Shown: positions 11,701 to 25,439 of the stretch, piece by piece
Position numbering within the stretch: the first letter of the stretch is position 1
Layout of the letters: each line of letters opens with the position of its first letter
Assembly: GCA_036023115.1 (NCBI GenBank)
Contig: JAYKKT010000073.1
Coordinates: 11,389,001-11,453,000 of the forward strand
Direction of reading: 5' to 3'
Source of the DNA: Brasenia schreberi
Lineage: Eukaryota > Streptophyta > Magnoliopsida > Nymphaeales > Cabombaceae
Length of the DNA stretch: 64,000 nt
Program-made: the position numbers and the translations under genes
Notes under the pieces: model-generated
The model's database searches: none
Told to the model about the DNA's origin: nothing
What the model saw: the letters and a program-made list of their open reading frames with translations, nothing else

Positions 11701-14700
11701 AATTTTGAGAAAACATACAAAACTTGAGGTTAGTCCAAATCTTTTGATTTTGCATAAAATGGAAAGCAAAAATGAGATGTTTAGATGTATCCTTCACCCA
11801 AAATGTTATCAAAGTTGGGTTAGGACCATGAAAAAATATTTTTGGTCAAAAGATTTTTTGGATTACATTGATGGAACCATAAAAGAACCGATTTAGAATA
11901 TTGATGGTTTGAACGATGATGAGATTATTAAAGCTCATGAAAAATATAAGCAAGACTTAAAAGTATGGGAAAAGATGAATGCAAAAATTATGTGGATTAT
12001 TTGTCAAAATGACAAGCTTAGAAATAGAATTAGTGCTTTCGAAAATGCTTTTGAAACTTTGGAATATTTAAAGAAATTTCATTCTGAAGATGATTTTGTT
12101 TTTCAAATTGATTTGATGGAAAGAATGATAATGCTTAAACAAGAAAATTTAAGCATTAGAGACTATCACAATGAGTTTTCGGAATTATGGACCCAACTAA
12201 GAAGTTTTGATAAATTTGGAAATCTTCACAAATTAGATGAATTTCAAGAGTTTTTGGACAATCAATACCCATAGCAATGGTCACATTGAGAGAAAGTTAT
12301 TGGATGTTGATGGATCTACAAAATCAAAACCCATAGCAATGGTCACATTGAGAGATATAAAGCCAGACTGTATGTCCAAGAATATGGAATTGATTATGAT
12401 GAAACATTTGCCCCGGTTGCTAGGATGACCACAATTAGAATTCTCATAACCCTTAGTGCCATTAGGAAATGGGAAATAATACAACTTGATGTTAAAAATG
12501 CTTTTCTGAATGGTTATTTGAATGAAGAAGTTTATATGACTCCTCCTCCTAGTTTTAATGTTCCTCATGGTCATGCTCTTAAATTGCAAAAAGTCTTGTA
12601 TGGTTTGAAACAAGCTCCTAAGGCTTGGTTTGATCAATTCAAAAAATTCATGCATTTGCATACTTTTACAACTTACTATACTGACACTGCCTTGTTTGTG
12701 CGTAAAACAGAATCAGGTATTATTATTCTACTATTGTATGTTGACGATATGATCATCACTGGGAGTGATAATAAACAGGAATTACAGTGGTTAAACGTAA
12801 TTTCATCAAGAATTTGACATGAAAGACTTAGGCCTTCTTAATTATTTTTTGGACATTGAAATTACTAAAACAATTGAGGGTATTTTATGTCTCATACAAA
12901 ATTTGCAAATGATATCATTTAAAGGTCTGGTCTCACAAATAACAAAATAGTAGACACATCAGAAGTTCTAGGTACCAAGTTAAGATCCACTGATAGTGAA
13001 AAATTAGTTGATCCCACCCCGTACCGACAACTCATTGGTGCTCTTACTTATCTCACTATTACCATACCAGATATTTCTCATGCAGTTCATACAACGAGTC
13101 AATTTCAGCAGGCACCAAGGCATCAACTTCTATTCATATGAGTGTTGTTTTATGTATCATTCAATATGTTAGAAATACTTCTAACAAGGGGGTTCTCTTA
13201 ACTTCCTTTTCGTCTTTTGATTTATCTGTATATACGGATGTTGAATGGAGTAGATATGTCAACAATAGACACTCTACGACTGGTTTTTGTGTTTTTCTAG
13301 GTGAATCCCTTATCTCCTCGAAGTGCAAAAAGCAACAGAAAGTGTCACTCTCGTCCACTAAAGCTGAATATCGAGCCATAGCTACTACTGCGATGGAGAT
13401 TTCCTGGATTACAGCTATTCTAGGGGACATAGGAGTTACTCTGCAACATCTTGCCATCATGTATTGCGACCAGAAAAGCACCATGTACATTGCCTCCAAC
13501 AACACCTTTTATGAAAGGACGAAGCCTATCGAGATGGATTGTCATTTTGTTCGTGAAGAATGTTTGAACAAGAAGATTACACTGTGTTATGTCACATCTG
13601 AGATGCAGCTAGCAGATTTCTTCACTAGATCTCTCTCGGCCACTCGTTTTCAATTTTTACTTGACAAATTTTCGGTATATACCCCGTAAGTTTGAGGGGG
13701 GTGTTAATGTAATAGGGCACGGGCCATTAGGGCCCGTGCATAACTGTCCCAAGCACAGGGTCAGGGCCAAAGTGGCCCTAGCCACAACCGTTGGGGAATG
13801 CAATGTGTGCCCTCTCCATTTTAACCAACCAGCATTAATTCTATGCGTAACATCTCCATCAATTCTTCCATCACTCTGAAAATTTAACCCTAGGTATTTA
13901 AAACTTTTCTTTTGGGGAATGCAATGTGTGCCAATTTTAATTTCCATGTCCTCTGAAGTAACCAAATGATCAAACTTACATTCCATATATTCTGTCTTTG
14001 TTCTACTAAGTTGGAGGCCTTTGCTTTCTAATGTTTCTCTCCATAGTTCCAATTTTCTATTAACTTTTTCCTTAGACTCCACTAATACAATGTCATCTGC
14101 AAATAACATACATCAAGGTACTTCATCTTCAATATGTTTTGTTAACTCGTCCATCACCATTATAAATAAGTATGGACTTAAAGTTGATCCTTGATGTAAC
14201 CCAATATTAATTTCAAAGAAGTCTGTCGTTCCTTCATGAGTCCTCACACATGTTTTTGCACCATCATACATGTCTCTTATAAGGTTAATATATGTCAATG
14301 GGATACCTCTTTTTTCCAAAGTTCTCCAAAGAACCTCCCTCGATACCCTATCATAAGCTTTTTCTAGATTAATAAATATCATGTGAAGGTCTTTCTTTTT
14401 TGCTCTAAAATGTTCCATAAGATGTCTCAAAAGGTGAATTGCTTCACTAGTAGATATGCCTGGCATGAATCCAAATTGGTTCTCTGTTGTACTTGATACT
14501 TGTCTTAACCTACGTTCGATAATTCTTTCTCATAATTTCATAGTATGACTCATTAACTTGATACCTCGATAATTCGCATAATTTTCAATGTCTCCCTTGT
14601 TCTTATATATGGGTATAAGTGTACTTGCTCTCCATTCCTCGGGCATCTTTTGGTTTTTCCATATTTCATTAAATAGTCTTGTGAGCCAAGTGATTCCTAT

Positions 14701-17700
14701 TTCTCCTAGTATTTTCCAAACTTCTATAGGAATATTATCAGGTCCTACCGATTTACCACCCTTCATATGTTTAAGAGCCTCTTTGACTTCATTCTTTTGA
14801 ATACGTCGGTACAAATTATGGTTTATATACTTTTCTGACTTGGCTAAATCTCCTAAACTAATACTAACATCTTTATTTTCATTAAAAAGATTATAAAAAT
14901 AGTTTTTCCATCTATTTCTTATATCATCATTTGCCACTATAATTTTTTCATTCTCGTCTTTTATGCATCTCACAGAATTAAGATCTTTAGTTTTCTAACT
15001 TTCTTATCTCTAGCCCTAGCTATCTTAAAAATATCTCTTTCACCCTCTTTTGAGTTGAGTTTTTTATATAAGTCCTCCCAAATCTTAGCTTTTGCTTCAC
15101 TAGCGGCCTTTTTCGCTTCCTTCTTTGCTTTTTTATAAGCTTCTAAAGTTTCACTAGTTTTCATGGCACAATGTAATTTGTAACTCTTTGCCTTGATTTT
15201 ATTTTGCACTACTTCACTCCACCACCAAGCTTCTTTTGTGCCGGTACACCTCCCTTAGATACCCCTAACACATCTTTCGCCACTTTCCTAATATGTATAG
15301 TCATATTGTTCCACATATCACAGGGTGTACCAACATAATTCCAAACATCTCCTTGAAGGACTTTCTCTTTAAATATATCTTCTTTCTCCCTTTTGAGGTT
15401 CCACCATTTAGTCTGAATAGCTCGATGCACTCTTTTCTTCTTTGTCTATTTTTTTATTTGTAAATCCATAACTAAAAGTCGATGTTGGGTGGTTAAGCTT
15501 TCTCCTAGAATTACCTTACAATCTTTCCAACACGCTCTATCTTTTTTTCTACAAATAAAGTAATCAATTTGTGTTTGTGATAAGCCACTCTTATAAGTAA
15601 TTAAATGTTCATATCGTTTTTTGAAGATTGTATTGACTATAAAGAGATCAAATGCCATAGCAAAATTTAAAATCTCCCTACCTTTCTCATTTATATCCCC
15701 AAAACCAAAGTTTTCATGAATCCCTTGATATCCTAATGCCTCTTTACCGACATGTCCATTTAAGTCTCCTCCTAAACAAATCATCTCCCTTTGTGGAATC
15801 TTTTGAATCACCATATCTAACTCTTCCCAAAAAGCTGTCTTTATACTATCTTCTAGTCCTACTTGGGTGCGTAAGCACAAACTATATTCAAAACCTCTGC
15901 TCCTAACACTAATTTCAACGTCATGATTCGGTCACCATATCGTTGTATGTCTACTACATTATCCTTTAAATCTTTATTTATGATAATACCAACTCCGTTT
16001 CGAGCCTTTTCTTTACCTGAGTACCATAATTTAAAACCTGTATCCTCTATCTCCTTTGCTTTTTCTCCAGCCCATTTTGTCTCTTGTAAACATAAAATAT
16101 GAATCTTTCTCCGAATCATAGTATCTACCACCTCCATTAGCTTACCGGATAATGTTCCGATATTCCAAGAACCAATACAAATCTAATTATCTAAGACTAG
16201 CTTCCTTACCCCCTGCATCCGTCCATAATCAAAATTCGGAGACTCTCTCTAAAAAATTTTCACTACATTCGGGCGGCAATGTAGCGAGACTAACTTCTTT
16301 ACCCACACCCGTCCATGATGTGGGTAACACCTCCATTATAAGTATTATGTACATTAAAAAAAATTATCACCTTAATCATTCATCTAAAAAGTCAAATGAT
16401 TGAGATGATAAGATTGATTGAATATATTGCAGCATCAAAATATAAGGATACAAATCTGGAGGAATATGATTTAGACGACAGTCAGGATTTGCATACCCTT
16501 AATATGGAACTCATTGATCCTGTAGTCCCTTCAATTGATAGTAAAGATCTATGATTTATGAGGTAAAGGTTTATTTTATTTATAAAGCATTAACATTTAC
16601 TTTTGATCTTGACTTATGTTTACAATTATGATGAAATTAGTAGTTGTTAACTTGTTTTATTTTAATATAAGTTATGTAATTACTATTTACATATATTATG
16701 TTAATGGATGTCTCACTTGCTCTAGTTTGAATATTATATATATAATATTATATACCTTAGTCGTATTCCCCACACCCAATATTTTTGAAATTTGTTGTAT
16801 CCCGCACTCGCACCCATGTGACATAGCCAATAGTATAGCTGACATATCGGACTATTCGCATGAGCCCCAATTATTTGTCAGTATGAAGTGGAATCTTTAA
16901 GTGGCTCGCCATATGTGAGTTTCATCTTCAAATTGAGTACTCCAGGTGTCTCAACTATCTTGTCATCTATGAGTCCTCATCTAGTAATAATATCATTAGC
17001 AAACTTAGTTTGAGATAAGAAAAACCTCAATTAATACGAGTTACCTCATTGCCAAGAAAGTATCTCACACAACCAAGTTATTTCATTTCAAATTCATTAC
17101 CAAGGTCTTCTTAATGTATTGTATGCATGCATTATCACTTCCTATGATAATCATATCATCTACATGTAATAAAAAGATTACAATACCTACAGCAATTTTT
17201 TTTTACAAATAATGCTTTATTAGTGTAACATGTAGTAAAACCATTATCATTCATAAACTCACTCATTTTGTGAAACCATGTCTTAGGAGATTGATTGAGT
17301 CAATACAAAGCCTTTTTGAGACATGAAAAATGCTTTTTTAAATAGTAAGACCAAGAAGAGGTTCCAAGTAGACCTCATCTCTTAACCATCTATTTAAGAA
17401 AGTATTTAAATAGTTAAAGATATTTTAATTTCTAATGATACTAATAGCTAATAGGGTCCTAGTTGTGGTCATTCTAGTTATTTCAGTAAAGGTTTTCTTA
17501 TAGTCAATTCTATACTCCTTGGAGTATCCTTTGACAACCATGCAAGCTTTACATCTTTTTAAGATACCATAACTCTTTCTTTTAATCTTTTATACTCACC
17601 TATATCCTATAAGCATTTTAGTATAAGGACGACTGACTATTTTTCATGTTTGGGCTTTGTTTAAGGCATCTAATTCCTCAGTCATAACATTAATCCATAC

Positions 17701-20700
17701 TTGATAGACTTGGGCTTCCTTAAAGGTTTTAGGTTCCCTAATAGTAGTTAATTGTGAAATATGTGTTGGATCGGGTTTGACGAACCCAACCCAACCTGCA
17801 CGAGACCTGCCAAGGAGCCATGTCTTGGCCCCGTGGCTTAGACAAAAGCCACCGCAAGAATGTGATGGTTGTGTTATGCAAACACAAAGAGAGGGGGAGC
17901 GAGAGAGAGAGAGAATCACATTGGTAAAGGCTGGTTGTGGTGGATGGTGGTGGCGAGGAGAGCAACAAATTGATTGGTAGTAGTTGAAGGGAAGGAACTG
18001 ACCAAAACTGCCAGTTTTGACGACCGAACCAGTGGCCGACTGGTGAAAATATTGGAATATCCAAAACTTTGAGTGTGTAGAAGGTTCATCACATAAAGGC
18101 ATCCTTCTTTATGGTAACATTTAATTACCTTCTTCGAGAGGCAATCTTACAGATACAACCCTTAGATTAGAAGCTAACACACTTATTATCCGAAATTTAA
18201 GATACAAAAAATAAGTTTAAATTTAGTTTTGAAAACAAATTAACTTTTGAAATGGAGAAATCTTTATTTTGAAGATGCTCCATCTTATCACTAGTGAAAC
18301 TTTAAAGGCTTATTATAAGAAAGCAAAGAAGGAAGCGAAAAAACCGTCAGTGAAGCAAAAGCTAAAATTTGGGAGGATTTATATAAAAAATTCAACTCAA
18401 AAGAGGGTGAAAGAGATATTTTTACGATAGCAAGGGCTAGATATAAGAAAACTAAAGATCTTAATTTTGTTAGATCCATCAAACACGAGGATGAAAAATT
18501 CTAGTGGCAAATGATGATATAAGAAATAGGTGAAAAAACTATTTTTATAAGCTTTTTAATGAAACTAAAGATGTTAGTATTAGCTTAGGAGAGTTAGCCA
18601 AATAAGAAAAGTATATAAACCACAATTTCTACCAACGTATTCAAAAGAATGAAGTGAAAGAGGCTCTTAAACATATGAAGGGTGGTAAACCGTTAGTACT
18701 AGACATTAGTCCGATATAAATTTAGAAAATCCTAAGAGAAATAGGAATCACGGCTCCCAAGACTATTTAATGAAATATGGAAAAACCAAAAGATGCTCGA
18801 GGGGAGAGCGAGTACACTTATACCCATATATAAGAACAAGGGAGACATTCAGAATTGTACGAATTATTGAGGTATCAAGTTAATGAGCCATACTATGAAA
18901 TTATGGGAAAGAATTATCAAACATCAGTTAAGACAAGTATCGAGTATAACAGAGAACTAATTTGGATTCATGCCAGGTAGATCTAATGTTGAAGTGATTC
19001 ACCTTTTGAGACATCTTATGGAATATTTTAGAGAAAAAAAGAAAGACCTTCACATGATATTTATTGATCTAGAAAAAGTTTATGATAGGGTACCGAGGGA
19101 GGTTCTTTGGAGAACCTTAGAAAAAAAAAGGTATCCCATTGACATTAACCTTATAAGAGATATGTACGATGGTTCAAAAACATGTGTGATGACTCATAAA
19201 GGAATGACAGACTTCTTTGAAGTTAATATTGGGTTACATCAAGGATCAACTTTAAGTCCATATTTATAATGGTGATTGATGAGTTAACAAAACATATTCA
19301 AGATGAAGTACCTTGGTGTATGTTATTTGCAAATAACATTGTGTTAGTGGAGGAGTCTAAAGAAAAAGTTAATAGAAAATTGGAACTATGGAGAGAAACA
19401 TTAGAAAGCAAATGCCTCCGACTTAGTAGAACAAAAACAGAATATGTGGAATGTAAGTTTGATCATTTGGTTACTTCAGAGGACATAGAAATTAAAATTG
19501 GCACATATTGCATCCCTCAAAAAGAAAGTTTTAAATACCTAGGGTCAATTTTTCAGAGTGATAGAAGAATTGATAGAGATGTTACGCTTAGAATTAATGT
19601 TGGTTGGTTAAAATGGAGAGGAGCATCAAGTATTCTTTGTGATAAGAAGATACCATTAAAGATAAAAGGTAAATATTACAGAGCAGCAAATAGGCCTGCC
19701 ATGTTTTATGGTTATGAGTGTTGGGTAGTTAATCATCAACATGTACAAAAGATATCTGTGACAGAAATGAAGATATTCAGATGGATGAGTGGTCATACAA
19801 GAAAAGATTGTATACATAATGAGGTTATTAGAAACAAATTAGGAGTTGCACCAATAGAGGATAAAATGAGATAATATCGTTTAAGATGGTTTGGACATAT
19901 GGAAAGAAGATCAAAAGAATAACCTTTAAGAAGGTATGAAAAACTAGATTTTGAAAGTATTAAAAGAGGTAGAGGACGACCACAAAAGTGTTGGAAAGAA
20001 ACAATAAAGAATGATATAGCTTATTGTGAATTAACCGCTAACATAGCACATGATAGAGCTTTGTGGAAACAAAGAATCCATGTAGTGGACCCCGTCTAGT
20101 GTGGGAAAAGGCTTACTTGTTTGTTGTTGTTTGTTTAATTTTGTCCCATCAACGATAAAGACACTTGTCAAAAGATTTTTTTGTGCATGTGCTTAAAAGT
20201 TTTTCATCACACGTCATGTGAGAAGAGGTCCTGTAATCAAGTAACCGTGGATTTATATCTTGTGCTTGTGGGAGGTGATAGAGCATACCGCACCAATAGA
20301 TGTCTTTTCTTTTAATTGAATCTCAGGTTGCTTTATCTTGTCTTGAATTACAAGGAGGATAGAACTTTGATTTACTTCTCCATCTAGAACGGCCACCCTT
20401 TTCTTCAATTTCAAACATTTCTTCACAATGTGCCCTATTTCTTTCCAATAGAAACATGTCACCTCTTTTTTTATCATGACACACCTCTTGTTTGAATTGC
20501 GGGGGTCGGTATGTACTTATATTAACTCTCGGCCTAGATGCAGGTAATGCAGAATCTTTTTAAAGTCTAACTCCATTAAATTGTATTTCGATCATTCAAA
20601 GATCCTCAAGTACCTCTTGTCTTGTTGGGAACGGCTTCGAATGTATAAGGAAAGACCACATTCCTTCAAACTCTTCTCTCAAACTTATAAGTAGTTGATA

Positions 20701-23700
20701 GATGAAATATTCATTTTGTTTGCATTAACTTATTAAGACAATGTCTACACTTCCTTTTATAACCACAAAGTTGGTTCCAAATATTTAAAAATTCACTATA
20801 ATATTCATTTATTCATTTATCCCCTTATCTATAGGATGAGCCACATCACTTTGAATATGAACTCTTTTCAAATCACTTCATGCTTCTTTTGCATTCATAA
20901 ATTTTGACAAGACATTACGTATATGGTCACTCATATTCTTTGTAAGAACCCATAAAATGGTCCTATGACCACCTTCGTATTCTTCTTTTTATTTCAAAGT
21001 AGCACTTGTTGATAACTCTACTTTGGTTTCACCAAAATAACCCCATAATTTTTTGAAATATAGATAATTTTTATTGATTGGGCCCATGTTTATAATTTGA
21101 ACTAGTCAAACGACAATTAAATCTCTTTTCTTTCATTAAAAACCTTAAATCAAACTTTTAGACTGATGAAAGTATCTTGAAACAAAGAGTACTCTTATTT
21201 GAATCGGTGGGAAAACAGTCCACAAAAGAGTTGAGTTCCTTCTTTTCTTTTGCACATAATTTCTTCTATGTGGCCCGCTTCCCAATGCAGCCCAAGAGCA
21301 ATTACCGCTCTGATACCATGTAAAGAATCAGCACTTCTAGTGCTTTGCCAAAGACTGCCACAGTCCACCACTTGGATTATCAAGAGATTAGTTGCTAATA
21401 TGACTGCAAACAGTTTCAAAGGAAATGTAAATCACAGCAAAATAGCTTACAACTGAATACTCTTTGAATCAATTAATCAACCACCAAGGCTTGGTGTTTA
21501 GTATACAAGAGAGTGTCTTATAGGTAAAGGCAGCAGCAGGCAGGGGACTCCAACGGCCAGATTTCTAACCGTTGGAGGTGCCCAACAGCTAGTTGTCGGG
21601 CCCCTTGCTTGTTGGGCTTTGTCCCTTACTTGAAAAAGAAAACAACAAAAAGAAATACAAATATGCACATTGTAGGCATGAAAATTTTCACTCCCAAGCT
21701 ATAGAAAACTCAAAGTGAACCTTTTTGTATCTACGCTTGCGCGAGCGTGCCAGCTAGTTTACACAAACTAGCAAAGATTTAAATAACTTTTTGACTTTTT
21801 CGCGATCGTAGGCAAGCGGACTCTTTTCACTTAAACCCTCTTGAACCGATGCTAAAGGGTCGGTTTAAGTGCTTAGAAAACTTCAATTTGAAACAAGTTT
21901 TACTTCAAACCACGTGAACAACCAGTGTTTTGAAAGAATTTGGTTTGTGCACTTTTGATTCAATGTTTGAAATGAAAAGTCCTAAAAAACAGAGTTTTCT
22001 GTTTTCAGGGCTTGTTTCTAAAGTCGATCTTAATATGCTACAAGTCTCCAAAAATTCTCAAAATTTTACTAGACGAAGCTGGTAGTGTGGAGAACCCTGT
22101 GCTTTTTACAGATCTGAATTTGAAGGCATATTGAATCAAAATTAAATATTTGAGTAGAATGACTCACTGAACCGGAATTACTCAGTCCCAGAAATATAGA
22201 GGCTTAAAGATGTGGCTATATCTCTATGATCCGAATTTCGAATTTAATGATTTTGGTGTTGTTGGAAAGCTATAGATGCCAGCTTTCTAATGCACCAAAA
22301 ATCACGTGAATTGGATTCCTATGGACAGAGATATGAGACTTTTACCCAACCTCTGTTTCAGGAAATCCGACTGTGCTGGAAGTGTTCAGAAAGTCCTTCG
22401 ATCTTTTTCCAATTTTATCACGGGGTTTGACGGCCCTAAAATTCTTGCAAATTTTATTTACTGTGGCCTAATGTGTGTGGAATATGTGTGCCAAGTTTCA
22501 ATCTGATCGAAGCAAGCATCAAGAAATTAAAATTACAGAAATAAGCAGATGCAAAGATACTGGAAATCCTGTTTTCGGTTTTTAGGAATATAATGATGAA
22601 AACTCACCCGAATTGAAGTTACAGCCACTCTACATCCCGAATTAAACTCACGCGAAATGAAGTTGCAGCCACTCTACATCTGAATTAAACTCACACAAAA
22701 TGAAATTGCAGCCACTCTGCATCCCGAATTAAACTCACGAAATGAAGTTGTAGCCACTCTACATCCCGAATTAAACTCACACGAAATGAAGTTGCAGTTA
22801 CTCTACATATCGAATTAAACTCACACGAAATGAAATATACATGTTAGCTTAAGCATAGAGGGGGTAGAGAGTATAGTGTTCATTGGAGTATAAACTCAAA
22901 CACATAGAGTGCGTGTGTGTAATGGTGAAGATTCAGCAAATGTAAATGAGTGCATCCAATCTAATCACTATTACAACTTGGGGGGAGCAACCCCTTTTTA
23001 ATTTAATTAAAGGAGAAGAAGGGTTTAGAATCAAAGTTTAGGGATACTTACATATTTTCTCCCCAAGATACCGAAAATTCAAAGTATAGAATTCGGCTTC
23101 CTTCTTCCTTGAATGCCTCACTCTCATCCAAACCCAATGTGCAACCCTTACCTAGAACTACCCCACTCTCCCTCTCTTACTTCACTCCCTTGCAGCCCAT
23201 GACCAACTTGGTGCAGCACCTCCTTGCTAAGCCCAAGACCAGCCCTTCTCTTCCTCTTTGTCCAACCTCCCAAGCCTTGCTCCAATTTCTCCAACCTGCT
23301 CCACCCGCCCCACCCCTTGGCCCTATTTATAGGCCAAGGGGATGGGTCATTGGGGCGAGTTTGGATCCTAGGTCCAACCCCAATTCAAGGTTGGGCGGTC
23401 CTCTTGTGGTGGCATGGAATGGACCAACCCCATGTGGGCTGGTCTCCATGTGAACCCGGCCTTAGCCTAGGTTCCATCAAGTTCATTTAACCGGCCAATG
23501 CTTGATTTTATGACTTGCTTATTTAATGCTTGGTTTGATCCACTCGGCCCTATCTTGAGCTTGCACTTGATGAAGTTGATCCCATATCTGAAGTGGATAT
23601 TGATTCCATCTTTGATAAGCCCAGTCCTTGATTTTAGTCTCATACGGCACTTGATTCTTGATAGCTTCATCATGGTCTCGATTCCATTTTGCATTTGAAA

Positions 23701-25352
23701 TTGAACTCGCCTTGAAATGAAAATTTGATTCAATCTTCAATCTCACTTTTATCCATATAGGCTTGGCCCACTCTTCACTTTTTGACTTGATCTCGAGTTG
23801 GATTTGGATCGGGTCTCACCTATTCGTTTGATCTGTTTTGAAATCTATGGGCTTTTAACTTGAATTAAAACCTTTATTTTGAAACATTCTCAAAAGAACT
23901 TTAAACTTTTAAATTTTGAGGTTTTTGAATTTAAAGGTTCATAAAGGCTTTAAATTGGTTTTCGAAATTCAGGAGTTTTTGAAAACATTAAAATTTTGGG
24001 TGTTTACACACGTAAATACAAGTAAGCATGTACAAGTGTGTGCACTATACATTTTTAACAATAACCTACAGATCTAGCCAGATTCCAGAGCACTTATGTG
24101 GATGAAGGTTTTGGTGTTCTGCATGTGTATCCCAATCTGGCTAACCAATACCCAATTAGTAGGATTAAGTAAAAGCTGTATGGAGCCTGAACACAAAACG
24201 TTTACGTTCTTAAATCTTAATCCCTTATCCATCTTCCACCCAACTATTGATTTGCTTGCACCAGGTACTGATTTGTTATTGTCATATGCTATGCTATTCA
24301 AAGATCAAGTCGAGAAAATTTGTTTTCACGCATTCAATAATTGATAATCAAGATAACACGTGCACAAGCTGGCATGCACTTTGGCACCAACCAAATGATG
24401 CAATGACAACATAGAGATATATCTTCGCAAGTGTACAAATAAGCTGCAGAAATTGCTAATTGGTATACGTGCATCCAAGTGAAATTTAGATAAACTCAAC
24501 AGGAATACCTTATTAAACATAAGGGAACAGAAGCAGACATAAATACTTTTTAGAATGACAAGGATATACGCACCTCAGTTCCTCCAATGCAGAATAGAAC
24601 GATAAGTAGCCAAATAAACCAGGAAGACATGAAAAAGTATAACAGCAACAGAAAAGCAGATGCCATTATTATGAAAACCACAGCCCCCTTTACGTTGATA
24701 TCAAGAACCTCCTTTTCAGGATCATCTTTTAAAACTGCTCCAGAATTATGAGCTTCCTGGGAAAAAGAAAAGAAGCACCATCATCCCAAGAGTACTCAAC
24801 TTTTTCACGTCAAGGAAAACAAACACCGCATGAACAATGATGCAGAATCTAAATAGGATCAGGGAAAACATAACAATGTTAGAATGCTTTCAATAGGTAT
24901 TGCAAACACGCCAAGGAGTGAGGAGTAAATCACCAGGTCTACCTATTTTTGATATGCCAACAAAACCTATAGTATCCACATCCACAGAGACCTTAAAAAT
25001 GTTAACGCTAACGAAACTAAGAAAAATTGGGCAGACAATGCTTCATTTACATTAAAATTTTCATTTTGCTCATGCGCAACCTGTTAAACATGAAATATAC
25101 AGGGCATCTAATCTAATCTAAGTAGTTAATAACTTAATAGTGCGCTATAGCATCTGCTATAGCATCTGCTATAGCGTTTTAGCAGCCCTTTGGCCGTTAT
25201 AACACTTGGAATTTAACGCCGACCCCATAACCCGCTATGAGTGCTATTGTGGACCACTATAATGGTTTGCTAACTTGTATTTCTGAAATTTTTAACGCCT
25301 CTCTCTCACATGTTCCTCTTCCACCATTCCACCGCCGGCAACCGCCATCCCC

Positions 25353-25439
<87 letters not shown>

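Noticed and set aside
21887..21907. CACGTG-containing site as target duplication partner for the LTR ending at 24008
   Set aside because: Only four or five bases agree and the implied LTR start lacks the TG terminus, so the left boundary was left open.
23109..23490. Proline-rich plus-strand frames
   Set aside because: They lie opposite the leader of a probable LTR and mirror its G-rich minus strand; no domain is visible.
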